From the NCBI GenBank assembly GCA_030340625.1, contig JAOPHQ010005200.1, positions 1 through 64,000 of the forward strand: a stretch of DNA of 64,000 nt, read 5' to 3'. Positions 22,785 through 34,385 of the stretch are shown here, in pieces. Position 1 is the first letter of the stretch, and every line of letters begins with the position of its first letter. This DNA is from Merluccius polli. Lineage: Eukaryota > Chordata > Actinopteri > Gadiformes > Merlucciidae. Position numbers and translations under genes: made by a program. The notes beneath the pieces are model-generated. The model did no database searches, was not told the origin of the DNA, and saw only the letters and a program-made list of their open reading frames with translations.

Positions 22785-23597
22785 TGTGACCCTAATTTTT
22801 GGTCATATGGTAGATATAAAATATAACCATACCTTTAATCCTTCTCTTGGTCCAAACTGAGACCACATATGAAAATTTGGAAAAAATATGAAAAATTGTA
22901 CCCCTTCTCTTGGGCTCAGCAAAACTGAGCCCATAAAATGTAAAATTCGGAAATTTCCCCACACTTATCAGACTCATATAGCATCATGGCAAGACCATAA
23001 TTATGTTTTATCATTGAATGTAAGGGTACATTTATACATTTCTCCCAAATATCCCCCCTTTGTGACTTCCAAAGTCCCCAAAAAACTACCAATTTAGTAT
23101 ATTTCCCCCCTCCCTGGAGAATCAAATGAGACTACTTGTCGAACTGCTAGATGAACCTTCAGCATCACATTTGGGCATCAGAAAAACCATCTCTGAATCA
23201 GGGCTTTCACCTGTTAAGTTCGTCAGGACTCTCAACCTGTAAGTATGTTAGGATAAAAAGATTACCACATGTGAAATACTTTTTAAGTGTCGTACCCTTC
23301 AATTTATGCATATCAAATTAAAATCACGCAGTATTAAATCAAACCAAAATCACACAGTATAAATCAACAAATTTAAACTTAAAAAACTCCTTCCGGGCGA
23401 GGATGTATCTTGAATGATTGAAATGATCTTCATGTATTGGTGGGCTGCAAGCATGTGGGGGTTTTGGGCATTCATTGTTGTTTCTGTTTGTCGTCGCCAT
23501 CTTCAGGCCCTGCACTCTTCCAAAGCCATAAGTTCGGGGTCAGGCTCACATGGAGAGGTTACCAGCACGATCACATGTGAGCCCCCTCAGGACTAGG
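22785..23597. other. Unassigned, probably repeat-derived
   Basis: AT-rich sequence with no recognisable gene. It lies on the 3' side of the retroviral remnant (minus strand) and could include its missing terminal part, but no long terminal repeat pair was found. Confidence 0.4.
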
Positions 23598-24074
23598 TTA
23601 GACCCAGGTGGGTCCACCTTCCATCTGGATGGTTGTTGTCGCAGCCTCAGCATCGTCATGAGGCTGCTGCTCCTGGCTGGGCTGGGTCTGATCCTGGGGT
23701 GGTCGGTCTGTGCCGGGTACACCTGCACCCAGCTCCTCCTTGTGGTCCTCCCTCGTCTTGGGTTGAGCGGCTTTGGTGCAGTGGTTGAGGTGGTACCAGG
23801 TGGAACTCCCTTCCACGTCGATGACGGTTGGTGTCGCATTGGTGACCTTGTATGGTCCTTCACACCTCAGGTACAACTGGTCACCTGGCTCCACCCCCCT
23901 TGGTGGTTCTTTCTCCAGCTCTGGAACTCTGTTTCTCCCCGGGTCTGTTCCCAACATGTCAGGTTCCCTGGAAGCTCTGGTCGTGGCAGATCCTCTGTCG
24001 TGGAATTGTTTCCACACAACTGCAGGGGCTATAACAATCAAAGCAAAACATACAACTACACCAAGCCACCCCAT
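23598..24074 (-). pseudogene. Endogenous retrovirus remnant: integrase C-terminal-like fragment
   Basis: A 158-codon open frame. It starts with a hydrophobic segment of about 20 residues (residues 2-21). Residues about 65-105 resemble the C-terminal domain of gammaretrovirus-like integrases (GDQLYLRCEGPYKV and TWYHLNHCT). The Q/P-rich tail ends at a stop. Much of the usual domain is missing, so this is a decayed or recombined fragment, not a working pol. The integrase core lies upstream on the same strand at 25153-25600. Confidence 0.6.
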
Positions 24075-24234
24075 CTTGTTTTCTGGGTTATTTATGGTTT
24101 TAATACTACCAAGATAAAATGATTATATACAAAAAAATGTAAATGTAAATATGCTGAATAGCAACTTTCTTTAGTGGAGTCCTTTTCCTATCCCTGTAGC
24201 AAAGCTAATAAAGTAAAAATGTACCACTCTTCTT

Positions 24235-25144
24235 CATAGACGGATTATGACATATCGGGCCCCTGGGCACGTGGACTCCGCAGGCCCCCCCCCCCCTTCC
24301 AACATAAACACACGAACCCAGAATACACACACACTTATTGGCCATAATAAGTCATTGGCCTATACCTGCAACTCAGCAGGATTTGTAGCACAGGAAAGGC
24401 AACCTCACAATAATTATTACAAATAAATGCATCTTTATTTAACCAAAACAGGATAAAAAATATATATAATTTATGCAATTTTTGGCGATTTGAACGAATT
24501 TCGAATGCACCGCTTTCAACCACAAATAAAAACGACTTAAAGCAACTCAATACGAACAGTTCCTTACATTAATTGACAGTAATGCATTTCACCTATGCAA
24601 TGCATTTTTTCCGGGCTCTGTTCCGTGCGAAATCCTCCACGATATCATCAAAGTCCAGTGCGTTGGTAAGGTCGCTCTCAATTGCCATGAGAGAAAGTGC
24701 CTTGAGGCGTTTTTGTGACATTTTCGTCCTCAGTTCATTTTTAATCCTGGACAGAAGAGAGAATGACCGCTCCCCTTCGCAATTACTGACGGGCAGAGTC
24801 AGAAAAAGCCGTAGCGCTCCACTTAGAGTTCGCCGTTGCTCCATGTTTAAATGACAGTGACTTCTTCGTGACCGGTCTCAAATTCACAAACTGAAATAGT
24901 GCCCCCTAGTGATCTTTTTATTAATTTATTTATAGTAGTAATAGGCCTACTATTGATGTTTTCGCTTGAATTGTTGTATTTCTCTACTGATTGCTTCGAC
25001 AATGCAACATTAAAAGTTACTAACAGTGGGGCCCTGGACCCCACTGTTAGTAACTTGTGGGGCGGCTCAGGGGGTCCAAGGGCCCCCTGAGCCCTTGGAC
25101 CCCTGGGCATGTGCCCGGTGTGCCCGTGCAGTAATCCACCCATG
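24235..25144 (-). mobile_element. hAT element with 8-bp target duplication inside the retroviral remnant
   Basis: The left end CATAGACGGATTATGAC and the inverse of the right end, CATGGGTGGATTACTGC, are imperfect inverted repeats. CTCTTCTT flanks both sides (24227-24234 and 25145-25152), the 8-bp duplication typical of hAT. GC-rich GGGCCCCTGGGC blocks lie near both ends. It is an internally deleted copy, 910 bp, keeping only the transposase C-terminus. Confidence 0.88.
24593..24844 (-). pseudogene. hAT transposase C-terminal dimerisation domain fragment
   Basis: An 83-residue frame containing LPVSNCEGERSFSLLSRIKN and MSQKRLKALSLMAIESDL, the hAT C-terminal dimerisation signature of zinc-finger MYM-type 1-like transposases. 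The zinc finger and catalytic core are absent, so it is a remnant. Confidence 0.88.
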
Positions 25145-25152
25145 CTCTTCTT

Positions 25153-25600
25153 CCTCCTGTCAGTCTAAGGCTGCTCTCTTACACTCCCTTTTACGTCTCC
25201 GCAGGTCCTTGCCGGTGGGTCAGATGCACCGCATAGTGTAGTAAAGCTAGTGGAAGGGCTTCTAGCTGAGTTTACTGCGTGCACATATTTCACCAATCTT
25301 TCCCTTCAGTGTCTGATTCATCCTTTCGACCTTGCCTTGAGACTGAGGATGGTAGACACAACCTAATCGCTGTTTGATGTGTGACTGCTGCACCACACTT
25401 TTCACAGTTTTCAGAATGAAAGCTGATCTATTGTCTGATCTATTTTCTAATTGAATTTCACACCTTGGCATGGCTTTTCTAGATAAAAACTTGATTACAA
25501 TAGTCACACTTTGATCTTTTATTGGGGCTGTTTCTACCCAATTGCTGAATCTGTCATTGACTACTAGCATGTACCTTTTACCATATACACTTTTGATCAT
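25153..25600 (-). pseudogene. Endogenous retrovirus remnant: pol integrase core
   Basis: The open frame at 25262-25600 carries the integrase core. The first aspartate is in VVNDRFSNWVE, the second in SDNRSAF (the usual glycine is changed to arginine), and the glutamate is in VERMNQTLKGKI after GCVYHPQSQG. Just past the stop, in another frame, EALPLALLHYAV continues the domain to about 25160. The element is frameshifted and interrupted, with no long terminal repeats seen, and is inactive as written. Confidence 0.85.
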
Positions 25601-25618
25601 ATCAACATAGTCTAAGAC

Positions 25619-25773
25619 CTGAATTTGAATTTGAATTTTGATTCAAGTTTATTGCCAAGTAGGATTGTTCATACAAGGAATTCGACTTGGTGTAATTGGT
25701 GTATAATAATTAATTAAAATATTAACAATATAAATATCTATACAATATCTAAAACCAAGGAGCGGCAACGGCT
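25619..25773 (-). mobile_element. Short retroposon tail inserted in the pol remnant
   Basis: On the minus strand the insert ends ACTTGAATC followed by AATTC-type tandem repeats, like the 3' end of a 5'-truncated LINE or SINE. It separates the pol segment ending at 25774 from the segment starting at 25618, which would otherwise be adjacent in the protein. Confidence 0.65.
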
Positions 25774-25912
25774 GATGTCTAAATGGTCCCTCGGGTGTGG
25801 GAATGTGTCCCACTAGAGTAGTGATTGTTTTTCTTTCGTTGTTTTCTGTACATGCTTCACAATCATTGAGCTAATTATCAATCATTGTTTGCAAGTATGG
25901 TGACCAAAAATC
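25774..25912 (-). pseudogene. Endogenous retrovirus remnant: integrase zinc-finger end
   Basis: One frame on the minus strand reads FWSPYLQTMIDN, a stop, then NDCEACTENNERK and VGHIPTPEGPFRH, the C-x-x-C end of the integrase N-terminal zinc domain and the link to the core. One internal stop. It precedes the core in the correct order. Confidence 0.75.
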
Positions 25913-27045
25913 TTGTTTTCTGATTTTAAATCTTGTTTTCTGATTTTCTTCCTTGTTTTCTGATTCCCTTCATTACCTCCCCCCTTGCGCCATGGTGAAA
26001 ACCATGCACATCTTTAATGAGCCTTGTAACAGCCAGGTAGGTGCAACACAATGTCCATGCGCACCGCGCCATGCACCTCTATCAATGTCTGATTATGATT
26101 ATCCAACACCTTGTTTAAGACTGAGTTAACTAAATAATGACCTTCTGCCTGTCTCCCTCCTAAGGTGCTATTCCCTTTAACCTCAACTACAGCCAATCTA
26201 GTAGAAAGAGAAATTGCAGCCAGTAAATCCTAAACCTAAATTTTGATATGGTATGGGTTTACCATCAACCGCTTTTAAACCACGCTGTTACCAATTTTAC
26301 CAAATCATGCACTATACCGACAAACAAAACGCAAATCCTTATACCTTCTCTTAAGAGTTTAAACAAATGACCTGTCCAAGTTATTGCCACATATTCACTG
26401 CTTAAGCCGACATGTCTGGAATCTATCCTCCACCTTTCAACCCAAATGGTTTCTCCTTGGATGGTTTCCTCTTCTCGTCACTCTATGATCGAGTGAGTCA
26501 GTGTGACTTGGCCGAGTAATCGTGACTGTGCTTTAGGTCGTCCCGAGGTTTCAAGGTGGGATCTTACCCGTCATAGGCTGACCAGCCTTCCCTACTGGCC
26601 TGTTGCAGGATGCCGTGTGTGGGGATAAATCCCTCTGATTCTTATGTTCAGCCCATAGGACAGGTGGCTGTGGAGGAGTAGAGACAGATATCTATGACAG
26701 CTATCCATGCAGTCCTGTGTATGCGTAATGGAGACACCACGCGGTGTTGATGCTGTAATTATGACGCGGTGGTGGATGAAGCTAACAAATAAAAATGTTC
26801 AACACAGCATAACAGCATTAGGTGTTGGCGTTTGCAAGGTAAACCCAATTCCTCCCAATGTCAATAAACAATCTAGCTTGTGCATTAGATCACTTCCCAG
26901 CAGATTGCTGAAGTACTTTTTAATTATCACTTTAACCATTTAAGCAGCAGGTCATTGCGAATGTTCAGAGAACATTTGTCTGACCCAAACAATTTGTCAA
27001 TTAAACAAATAAAACACAAACAACTAAAACAAAGACTAAACAACC
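25913..27045. other. No recognisable gene; possible further retroviral sequence
   Basis: Short open frames only. The retroviral reading would continue upstream here on the minus strand but no further domain was recognised. TTGTTTTCTGATT is repeated three times near 25913-25965. Confidence 0.4.
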
Positions 27046-27238
27046 TGGGGGGTATTCCAGAAAGCAGGTTCAACAAACGCTGAGTCTAACCCTGACCTCT
27101 GAGTTGACATACTCTGAGATGGGATACTCTGAGTATTCGGTTCCAGAACAGCAGATCTGAGTTAGTTCTGTTAACCTCGAGTAGCGCGCAACCACTATAA
27201 AACCCATCATCAATGGAGCCCCGATACCACGAGTCACC

Positions 27239-28767
27239 ATGACAACGGAAACAAAACCATCGACTTATTTCAACGCGCTGGAGCTGGAGGTGCTGATGCT
27301 GGCCTACGGCGAATATGAACATATATTTCGCCGTATGCAACACCGCCGCAGCAGCGAAGGAGAGAGAGACGCAAGGGAGAACATCGCTGCCTGAGTGAAC
27401 GCGTAAGTTTGAATGTACTGTTCCATTGACGTAACATTTAACCGTAAGATCGTATCATAGCCTATAGTTATGAATAGGCCTATAAGTAGCAGCCTAATGA
27501 AATCTGATTTTCTTTTAGGTGCAATTCTACAGGAGAAAAACGGACGTGGCAGCAGCTAAAAATGAAACATAAAAACATCATTCAAAATGGTAAGGCATAT
27601 TTTGCTAGCCTATGATTGCACCTCACTTTGATTTTAATTGTGTTTGTTTTAATTGACTTAGGCTATTAAACAAAGTAAATATTAATTCAGTGGCTACTTC
27701 AAATAGTAATTTAAACCCCTAACAAAATGTTGTTTTTCAGCGTCCTCTCACTTAATACTCCACTTAGTAGATTGATACAAACACATTTATATTTTATACC
27801 TATTGAAGTCATTTAAAATGTGACGCTGTAGCCTACACCAACACTCATTAAAATACTAATTAAAAACTAACATTGAGTTCTGCTCAGCCAACAGAAAGAA
27901 GGCAGAGGCCCGAAAGACGGGTGGAGGGCCACCACCACCTCCACCTCCACCACCTCTGACAGAGTCTGAGGAGCTGGCCCTCAGCCAAAACAGGGGTCGC
28001 CCTGCGGCTGAAGGCGTCCCGGGGGAAGCTCATCTGAGCCTGTCGCCCCCCAGGACCTGTGTGCCTACATCAGATGCAAGTATACACTTATGTCTTTAAA
28101 AAAAATAAAGCTAATATATAAATATGTAGCCTACTTTTTAACAAATATATATATCCACCCACCCAACAGTTGAGGATGGAGTCATCTGCCTTCAGCCTCC
28201 GACTGAAACTGTAAACCCTGCAGCTGTAAGTATTCCATACTCAGATCTCCTCAGATGGTCGTTCAAAGTATTCTGAAACAGATTATTTTCCTGCATCACA
28301 GGAGGAGACGGAGGAGGAGGAGGAGGAGGAGGAGGAGGAGGAGGAGGAGGAAACTCTGTCTGCTGCCACAGGGAGAGATCCGGATGGGCCTACAGAAGTG
28401 TGTCCTAATATTATGTATAGCTACTGGCAGTGCTCTACCATTCATATTCATTTACATTCTTGAGTGGAGTTTGACATGTACACTGAAGTGATGAGCATAT
28501 GGACAAACTAACACATTCTTGTCCTTCAACAGCACACGGCTGGGCATCACCAGGAGGAGGGTCCGTCAACTTCCACAGCACAGCTTGACACAGTGAGATT
28601 GTCGGTCAATACCATGTTAAATCTGTAGAACTGTAGGAATTAAATGTCGTCCGTATGTTTCCCAGTTACCAGTAAAGGAGTTGTACCGGGTGCACCTCCT
28701 AAAAACTATAAAAAAGACGGAAAAGGAAATGGTGTACCTGGATCTAAAGATTAAAAAAACGATCTAG
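27239..28767 (+). pseudogene. Harbinger Myb/SANT-like (NAIF1-like) DNA-binding protein gene
   Basis: Seven exons with GT-AG boundaries can be joined: 27239-27402, 27519-27589, 27888-28079, 28170-28225, 28302-28397, 28533-28592, 28666-28767. The first two encode the Myb/SANT-like domain (FNALELEVLMLAYGEYEHIF and TGEKRTWQQLKMKHKNIIQN). The third has KKAEARKTGGG, a run of nine prolines and EELALSQNRGRP. The fifth is a glutamate run from a (GAG)n repeat. The last has LYRVHLLKTIKKTEKEM. Exon 1 is disrupted: a shifted frame around NTAAAAKERE, and an in-frame TGA at 27390-27392 where arginine CGA is expected. The protein normally works with the transposase in element mobility. Confidence 0.8.
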
Positions 28768-29354
28768 AAATTGACTGCAACGCCAGTTGAGGTGGGTGCA
28801 TTGTCCTGGTGAATCAGGTGAATATGTGGTTGGAAATATATTACAAATCCTGACTGTTGCTTTTGTACTTATAGGGAATAAAGAAGAACCAAATCACATG
28901 TGAATTTGTCATGTTTTTTATTTGTAATTGTGGTATATTCTTCTCGGCTGCCAGAATGCTGGGGTGTGGATGATGAAACGATGGAGGTCCACTCCCAAAA
29001 GTGTCTGAGTAAATAACTTTTTATTTAACAGAACACAAGCGGGAAGTCATTCAATGCATTGAATTGTCCAAAACCTCTCGAACAGCCCATTCGGGTCCAA
29101 GTCTGAACTGATTTCTCTAATACACACACACTTCTTACCAAGTCAGCTATGCCTTAATTTGCTTGTTTCTGAAGACCGAAGCTGTACTCCCATATAGCAG
29201 ATAACGTTTTGGATTTACGATCAAAGACAAACTGTCACAATCACGTATGCGAGCCTTTCCAAGGCCACAGGACAGAGCTTCATGGTACACGGTTGGCACT
29301 TAGGGATATCTGTCTCTATATGTTGTGGAAGAACACATCTGTGTTCCTAAAACA

Positions 29355-30480
29355 TTAACATTCTTTATGTAAAGGATGAATGAATAAAAGAAATAAGGAG
29401 AACAACCTGGAAATGTATAACAGAAAATACACTAAATAATCAAAAGTAATTTTGAGCGATGAGGTCCCTTGCAGCCCTTCCATCCTGGACGTCGGCAGGG
29501 ATGGGATGCTCATCCGCAGGGTCAATGATTTGTACGGCAGTTGCTCTCCTCTAATAATTGCAATATTATGGAGAACACCACATGCCACCATGATGTCACA
29601 TGCCCTCTCTGGGGTGACCCTGAGCTTCTGCAGGCACTGGAACCGGGATTTGAGTATCCCTATGGTCATCTCAACCCGGGCTCTAGTCCTGCAGTGGGCC
29701 ACATTAAAACGTTGTTGGGGCCCCGGCTCAGGGTCAGGGTAAGGGGTCAACAGAGAGGGCTGGCATGGATAGCCACGATCCCCCAGCAGGTATCAAACTC
29801 TCCTGTATTACAGAGGACACATTTGAGTGCATCTAAAAAGGGAGACAACAAACTTTGTACAAGGCTTTAGCTTCCTTACCACGTGCAAATCTGTTGCTCA
29901 GACGCCACTCCCGGTAGATCCGGGAGTCATGCACCGAGCCACTTGGCTTCAACATTAGTGATGATGTACGCTGCATCACATATGATCTTTACAGTGCAGA
30001 GAATGACATGAGTTAGTTGTAATGTATTCATGTACATATTTTTTAAGACGGTAGGTCACATACCTGGACATTGATGCTGTGAAATGATTTCCTATTCACA
30101 TAGTCCGCTTTGTTTTCTGCAGGCGCAGTAATGGGGATTTGTGTTCCATCAACGCACCCCAGCACATTTGGAAGGCCTGCAAAATGACAGCTAATTAATA
30201 CTGACCCCACTCTCATAATTTAAAATAACAGAATATATGATTTCCACATTAGTCGCCACCTGCAATCCTGTGGAGTTCCTCCTTGATGTTTCTAACAGGT
30301 TTGTGCCCGGGGAACACCACCATCACCGGTGTCGTGCCAAAAAGTGATTGTCTGCCAGAATCTGATTTGTGGCTGCAGGAGCGCACAGCAGCCCGTTGAG
30401 CGGTAGCGCAAAAAGGTCTGCTTTTCTCTGGAGGATTAAACGGCCATAATATGCAGATACACACAACTGTATTATAATGT
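29355..30480 (-). pseudogene. HARBI1-like (PIF/Harbinger) transposase, 5'-truncated
   Basis: Exons in transcription order: up to 30480-30260 (VVFPGHKPVRNIKEELHRIAG), 30176-30064 (LGCVDGTQIPITAPAENKA, first catalytic aspartate), 29986-29880 (IICDAAYIITNVEAKW), 29802-29355 (LGDRGYP with the second aspartate, and RTRARVEMTIGILKSRFQCL with the glutamate). Intron 30177-30259 has clean GT-AG ends in phase. A one-base loss before LGDRGYP and another in the third exon break the frame. All three catalytic residues can still be seen. The N-terminal part upstream of 30480 is absent. Confidence 0.85.
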
Positions 30481-30510
30481 AATTATAGCGAAGGCACGTG
30501 TCTTCCAAAG

Positions 30511-30888
30511 TTTAACGTTTGTTGTTATGTAATTATTACAACTGTGGCCAAAAGAAGTGTAGTTTGTAGTGAAATCAGACATGGCAATTACGTGATAGAC
30601 ACGTCTATGTGCTTGGTATGTCTGATGACTTTGTTTAGCCCTGTCTTTGGAAATTAGACAGTAATGAAGATGATTTATTGGCGGGTTTTCAATAAAGATA
30701 TGATAACTTTTGCAATGATCATCGTGACTCTGCATTGTTTTTATCTGATCTGGGCCCTACATAGCATTTGCTTCCCATGTTTGGATGTTTTGCAGTTTTC
30801 AATCAGTTTTCACCTCTCAAAAACTGATTGAAGGCATAGCATAGTTACTGAGAGGTTATTTCTGCCTAAATATGACTTGATCTCATTC
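30511..30888. other. No recognisable gene
   Basis: AT-rich sequence. It includes a TTTTCACCTCTCAAAAACTG segment (near 30811) repeated in diverged form at 30963 next to the following inverted repeat. Confidence 0.4.
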
Positions 30889-31237
30889 ATGAGCTTCATA
30901 AGATCTGAGCTCACAGGACAGCTTGAAATTCTTTTAAAGGACCATTACAACACACAATAGGCATTTTCACCTGCCAAAAATTGATTGAAGGCCAAATACA
31001 GTTACTGAAAGTTGTATTCCAAAATTAACATTTATTGTAAAAAAAAAAAAAAGACAGAAAAATCAAAACAGAGGGAAAGTGCCGGGTTCCCATAACAAAC
31101 ACCTTTGAAATGTGGAACAGGTGTTATACGTTTAGTCTGGAAGGTGTGGTTCACGTGGGGTGGAGCCACCACCAGGCCCTCAATTAAATTCTCATCCACC
31201 ATCCCCTCCACTGCCGGTCCACCCTCCACTGAACACA

Positions 31238-31291
<54 letters not shown>

Positions 31292-31464
31292 GTGTGCGTG
31301 TGTGTGTGTGTGTGTGTGTGAATACTACTATCCTAAATATATGCTTATATATGCTGATAGGGGAGTCCACTGTGGGGTTTGTGGATGCAGGGCATCTAAC
31401 CTGAAAGGGCAGTGGAGGGTGGACCGGCAGTGATTGTATGTATGTGTATGTATGTGTGTGTGTA

Positions 31465-31516
<52 letters not shown>

Positions 31517-32315
31517 AATGTATATGTAACAGTGATGATTTAGTTTATTCCACTTGCACTCATGTTAGTTATTCCATTCTAGTAAATGCTGACCTCTAGT
31601 GGTCATACACAGGAACTGCAGTTGGAGGATACGAGCCAGCGGTAAGTTGTGTGTCGATAAATCTCCCACATAATTAGATTACAATCAATTGCTCAACATT
31701 CTAAATTAACACCAATGGTCTCAAAGTGTTAAGCATTTATTTTGCCAGTATATCCTCCTGTGTATGTTGTGTAGTATTTTTGTGCATTAGAACTTTTACG
31801 TCGAAGTCTAAAATCACACGTGGGTAGCTAATATCCCCCCTCTCATATTATATATATGCTGCGGAATCCCAAAGTGTACTTTCTCTACAGGTACACGTTT
31901 AGACAACTTGCAGCTCTGTATTATTTTTGTTTTATTCATAAGTAAGAGACAGTTAGAGGATCAGAGCCAGCGGCGAATAAACGTCGAACTGGTTCCACGT
32001 CTCCTCGCCATTCATTGGAAAACACAACGAGTAAAGGGGGTTACATATATATGTATAAAATAAATGTTTTCTGCCAAATTGGTATTTCTATGGTCACAAG
32101 GTAGGACCATTCTTTTAACCAAGACATCCAACAAGATTGTCTTTTGAAATGTTGATAGTGCAGTGATTTAAAGTCATTTTGAGGCAGAACATGTATAAGG
32201 TTACAAGGAAGGAGCTGCAATCCTTTGTGGCAGTGAAAATGCCTATTTTGTGTTAATGGTCCTTTAAAAGGATTTCAAGCTGTCCTGTGAGCTCAGATCT
32301 TACATTATGAAGCTC
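30889..32315. mobile_element. Element bounded by ~85-bp inverted repeats
   Basis: The left arm 30891-30975 (GAGCTTCATAAGATCTGAGC, CAGGACAGCTTGAAAT) returns inverted at 32228-32315. A second internal inverted pair, CACTGCCGGTCCACCCTCCA (about 31210) with its inverse (about 31410), flanks TA and TG microsatellites. No coding sequence recognised. Confidence 0.7.
31238..31514. repeat. (TA)n, (TG)n and (TGTA)n microsatellites
   Basis: A TA run (31238-31290) passes into TG (31291-31320). A second TATG/TG block is at 31436-31514. Confidence 0.9.
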
Positions 32316-32377
32316 GAATAGAGAGGATTATGGGGAAAAGCTATTGTAACCCACTCAAAAATAGCATTCACATTTGT

Positions 32378-32391
32378 CCAGTAGGTGGCAG
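32378..32391 (+). promoter_or_regulatory. Candidate CTCF-type site
   Basis: CCAGTAGGTGGCAG fits the vertebrate CTCF core consensus at every position. Sequence match only. Confidence 0.35.
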
Positions 32392-33135
32392 TGGTGGCGC
32401 TGCGGGAAAACTGCAACACGTTTCTTAGAGAAGAAGACACAGAAACCGCGAACAGCAGAACGCTAGTAGGCTGAAGCTGAATTAGAGGTTCCACACGCAA
32501 GTTAATACTCGCATTTAAGAGCTAATTACCAGTTTTCCCATCAAACTTACTTCCAAGTAAGGGACAACAGAGAAATATAGAAACTACAGCAAGGAATTTA
32601 TTTTCTTTCATTCCTTTTCTCCGGTTGGTTTTTTTTGTATGCATGATTTGAGAGAGAGTTCCTTTGGAAAATTCTCCATTGGACCCGAGGCAGCAGAGCA
32701 GAGGGCGGGAAGGATCGTCTTGCCTGCATCACGAACTGCTACGACTCTCCATCTCTTCATTTCGTCAGTCAGATAAGCGCGAGATCTCAACCTACTTTAG
32801 AAAAAGACATACTACCCGGGTAGAGGGACTTTGGGTTTATTATTTTGGGGTGAAACAGAGCTCTGTGGTTATTTTATTTTTTATTTTCCATTTCTACGTG
32901 AAACACTGACATTATGAACCAAGGTCATACTGTTGATAATTGTTGTTCAAATAAATGCCGGCTATAGGTTCTGAGTAAACCACTGTTTTTTCATATTTCT
33001 CTCCTCTTTTGAAAAGTTCCTTAGAAAGGCAGCACTTCACTTCAACTTATAATAAGTGCTCCTTACACTATTAAATGTTCAATCTCCATATGATAGAACG
33101 GTCCAGAGTGTGATTAAAACAGTGGGTTGGTTTAT
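32392..33135. other. No recognisable gene
   Basis: Unique-looking sequence between the inverted-repeat element and the LINE fragment. Only short open frames without domain features. Confidence 0.4.
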
Positions 33136-33765
33136 TTACACTCTGAAGCCCATTGAGTGTATTAATGAGGTCAATGCGTTACTAAGGCTGTCGTTTGTAA
33201 CATCCACATGGACATTAAAATCACCTACAATAATTACTTTATCTGATTTAAGAACTAAACTTGATAGAAACTCTGAGAGTTCAGATATAAAATCAGAGTC
33301 CGGTCCAGGAGCGCGGTACACTATAACAAATAGGACTGGCTGCAGTGTTTTCCAGTTTGGGTGAGAAAGACTAAGAACAATGCTTTCAAATGAATTATAA
33401 TTTAGTTTTGGTTTAGGGTCCATTAAAACCCCCGAGTCATATATAGCTGCTACTCCACCTCCTCGGCCTGCGCCTCGGGGAATGTGAGTATTAATATGAC
33501 TGGGGGGGGTGGATTCATTTAGGCTAACATAATCCTCATGGGACAACCAGGTCTCAGTAAGACAAAGCAAATCAATATCATAATCTGATATTAATTCATT
33601 CACTAGAACAGCTTTGGAGGACAGAGACCTGATATTTAACAGTCCACATTTCATTCTTTTATTTTGTGCTACTGAGGAGTTGGTTTTAATTGTTATTAGG
33701 TTTTCATGGTTAACGCCTCTTGTTTTTATTTCTTTACATAATGTAGGCGGTCGGGGGACAGACAC
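33136..33765 (-). pseudogene. CR1/L2-like LINE ORF2: AP-endonuclease domain fragment
   Basis: A 209-residue open frame with KCGLLNIRSLSSKAVLVNEL, DIDLLCLTETWL (catalytic glutamate), PRGAGRGGGVAAIY, LFVIVYRAPGP and VIIVGDFNVHVD, the order of APE-type endonucleases of fish non-LTR retrotransposons. It stops just after the GDFN motif, so the remaining endonuclease and all of the reverse transcriptase are missing. Inactive fragment. Confidence 0.9.
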
Positions 33766-33861
33766 AGTCTCTATGGGGTGGTGGGTGGGGGACTGTACTA
33801 GAGGAAGCGCAGAGAAGTGTGTTAAACAGCAACTCTGCTTCCTGGTCCCAACTCTGGACTG

Positions 33862-34285
33862 TCAGGTTTTAGAAATAAACTGCATCATATTCCTGGATAA
33901 GAGAGCCGCTCCATCCAACGTGGGATGGATGCCGTCTCTCCCAATCAAACCAGGTGTTCCCCAAAAAGGCTGCCAGTTATCAATGAAGCCCACATGGTTT
34001 GCTGGACCCCACCTGGACAGCCAGCGGTGGAAGGACGCCATGCGGCTGTACATGACGTCACTGGTCACATGGGCAGGGGTCCGGAGGAAACTACGGTGGC
34101 CCACATGGTTTTGGCGTATCTACACACCGATTCCACATTAATTTTAGTGACCTCCGATTGGCGTAATCGGAGTCACTACCGCCGACGTGAATAACAATCT
34201 GATATTTACGTTTGTCTGTAGTCAGCAGTTTTAAATGGGATTCAGCGCTCGGCCCCAGGGACACATCTGACTCCGCTGGCTCCAC
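33862..34285 (-). pseudogene. LINE ORF1 esterase (SGNH-like) fragment
   Basis: Two overlapping frames. 34091-34285 has KYQIVIHVGGSD (usual GTND block altered) and LKLMWNRCVDTPK. 33862-34104 has MASFHRWLSRWGPANHVGF and GRDGIHPTLDGAALLSRNM, the Asp-x-x-His end of an SGNH-type esterase as found in ORF1 of CR1/L2 LINEs. It lies 5' of the endonuclease on the same strand, as expected. Confidence 0.75.
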
Positions 34286-34336
34286 TCACTCCACCTTTCT
34301 GACTATAGAAGAGCCAAAAACCAGAGTCTGCTCCTC

Positions 34337-34385
34337 AGTGGGTCCAGTGGGTCCAGTGGGTCCAGTGGGTCCAGTGGGTCCAGTA
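34337..34385. repeat. 11-bp tandem repeat
   Basis: GTGGGTCCAGT repeated four to five times. Confidence 0.9.

Larger units (their letters stand above)
27046..30510. mobile_element. PIF/Harbinger transposon with two convergent genes
   Basis: The left end GGGGGTATTCCAGAAAGC is a typical fish Harbinger terminus. It is followed by a plus-strand Myb-like gene (27239-28767) and a minus-strand transposase (29355-30480), the two-gene layout of this superfamily. No matching inverted right end was found up to about 31 kb, and the transposase 5' end is missing, so the right side appears truncated. Both genes carry disabling changes. Confidence 0.82.
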
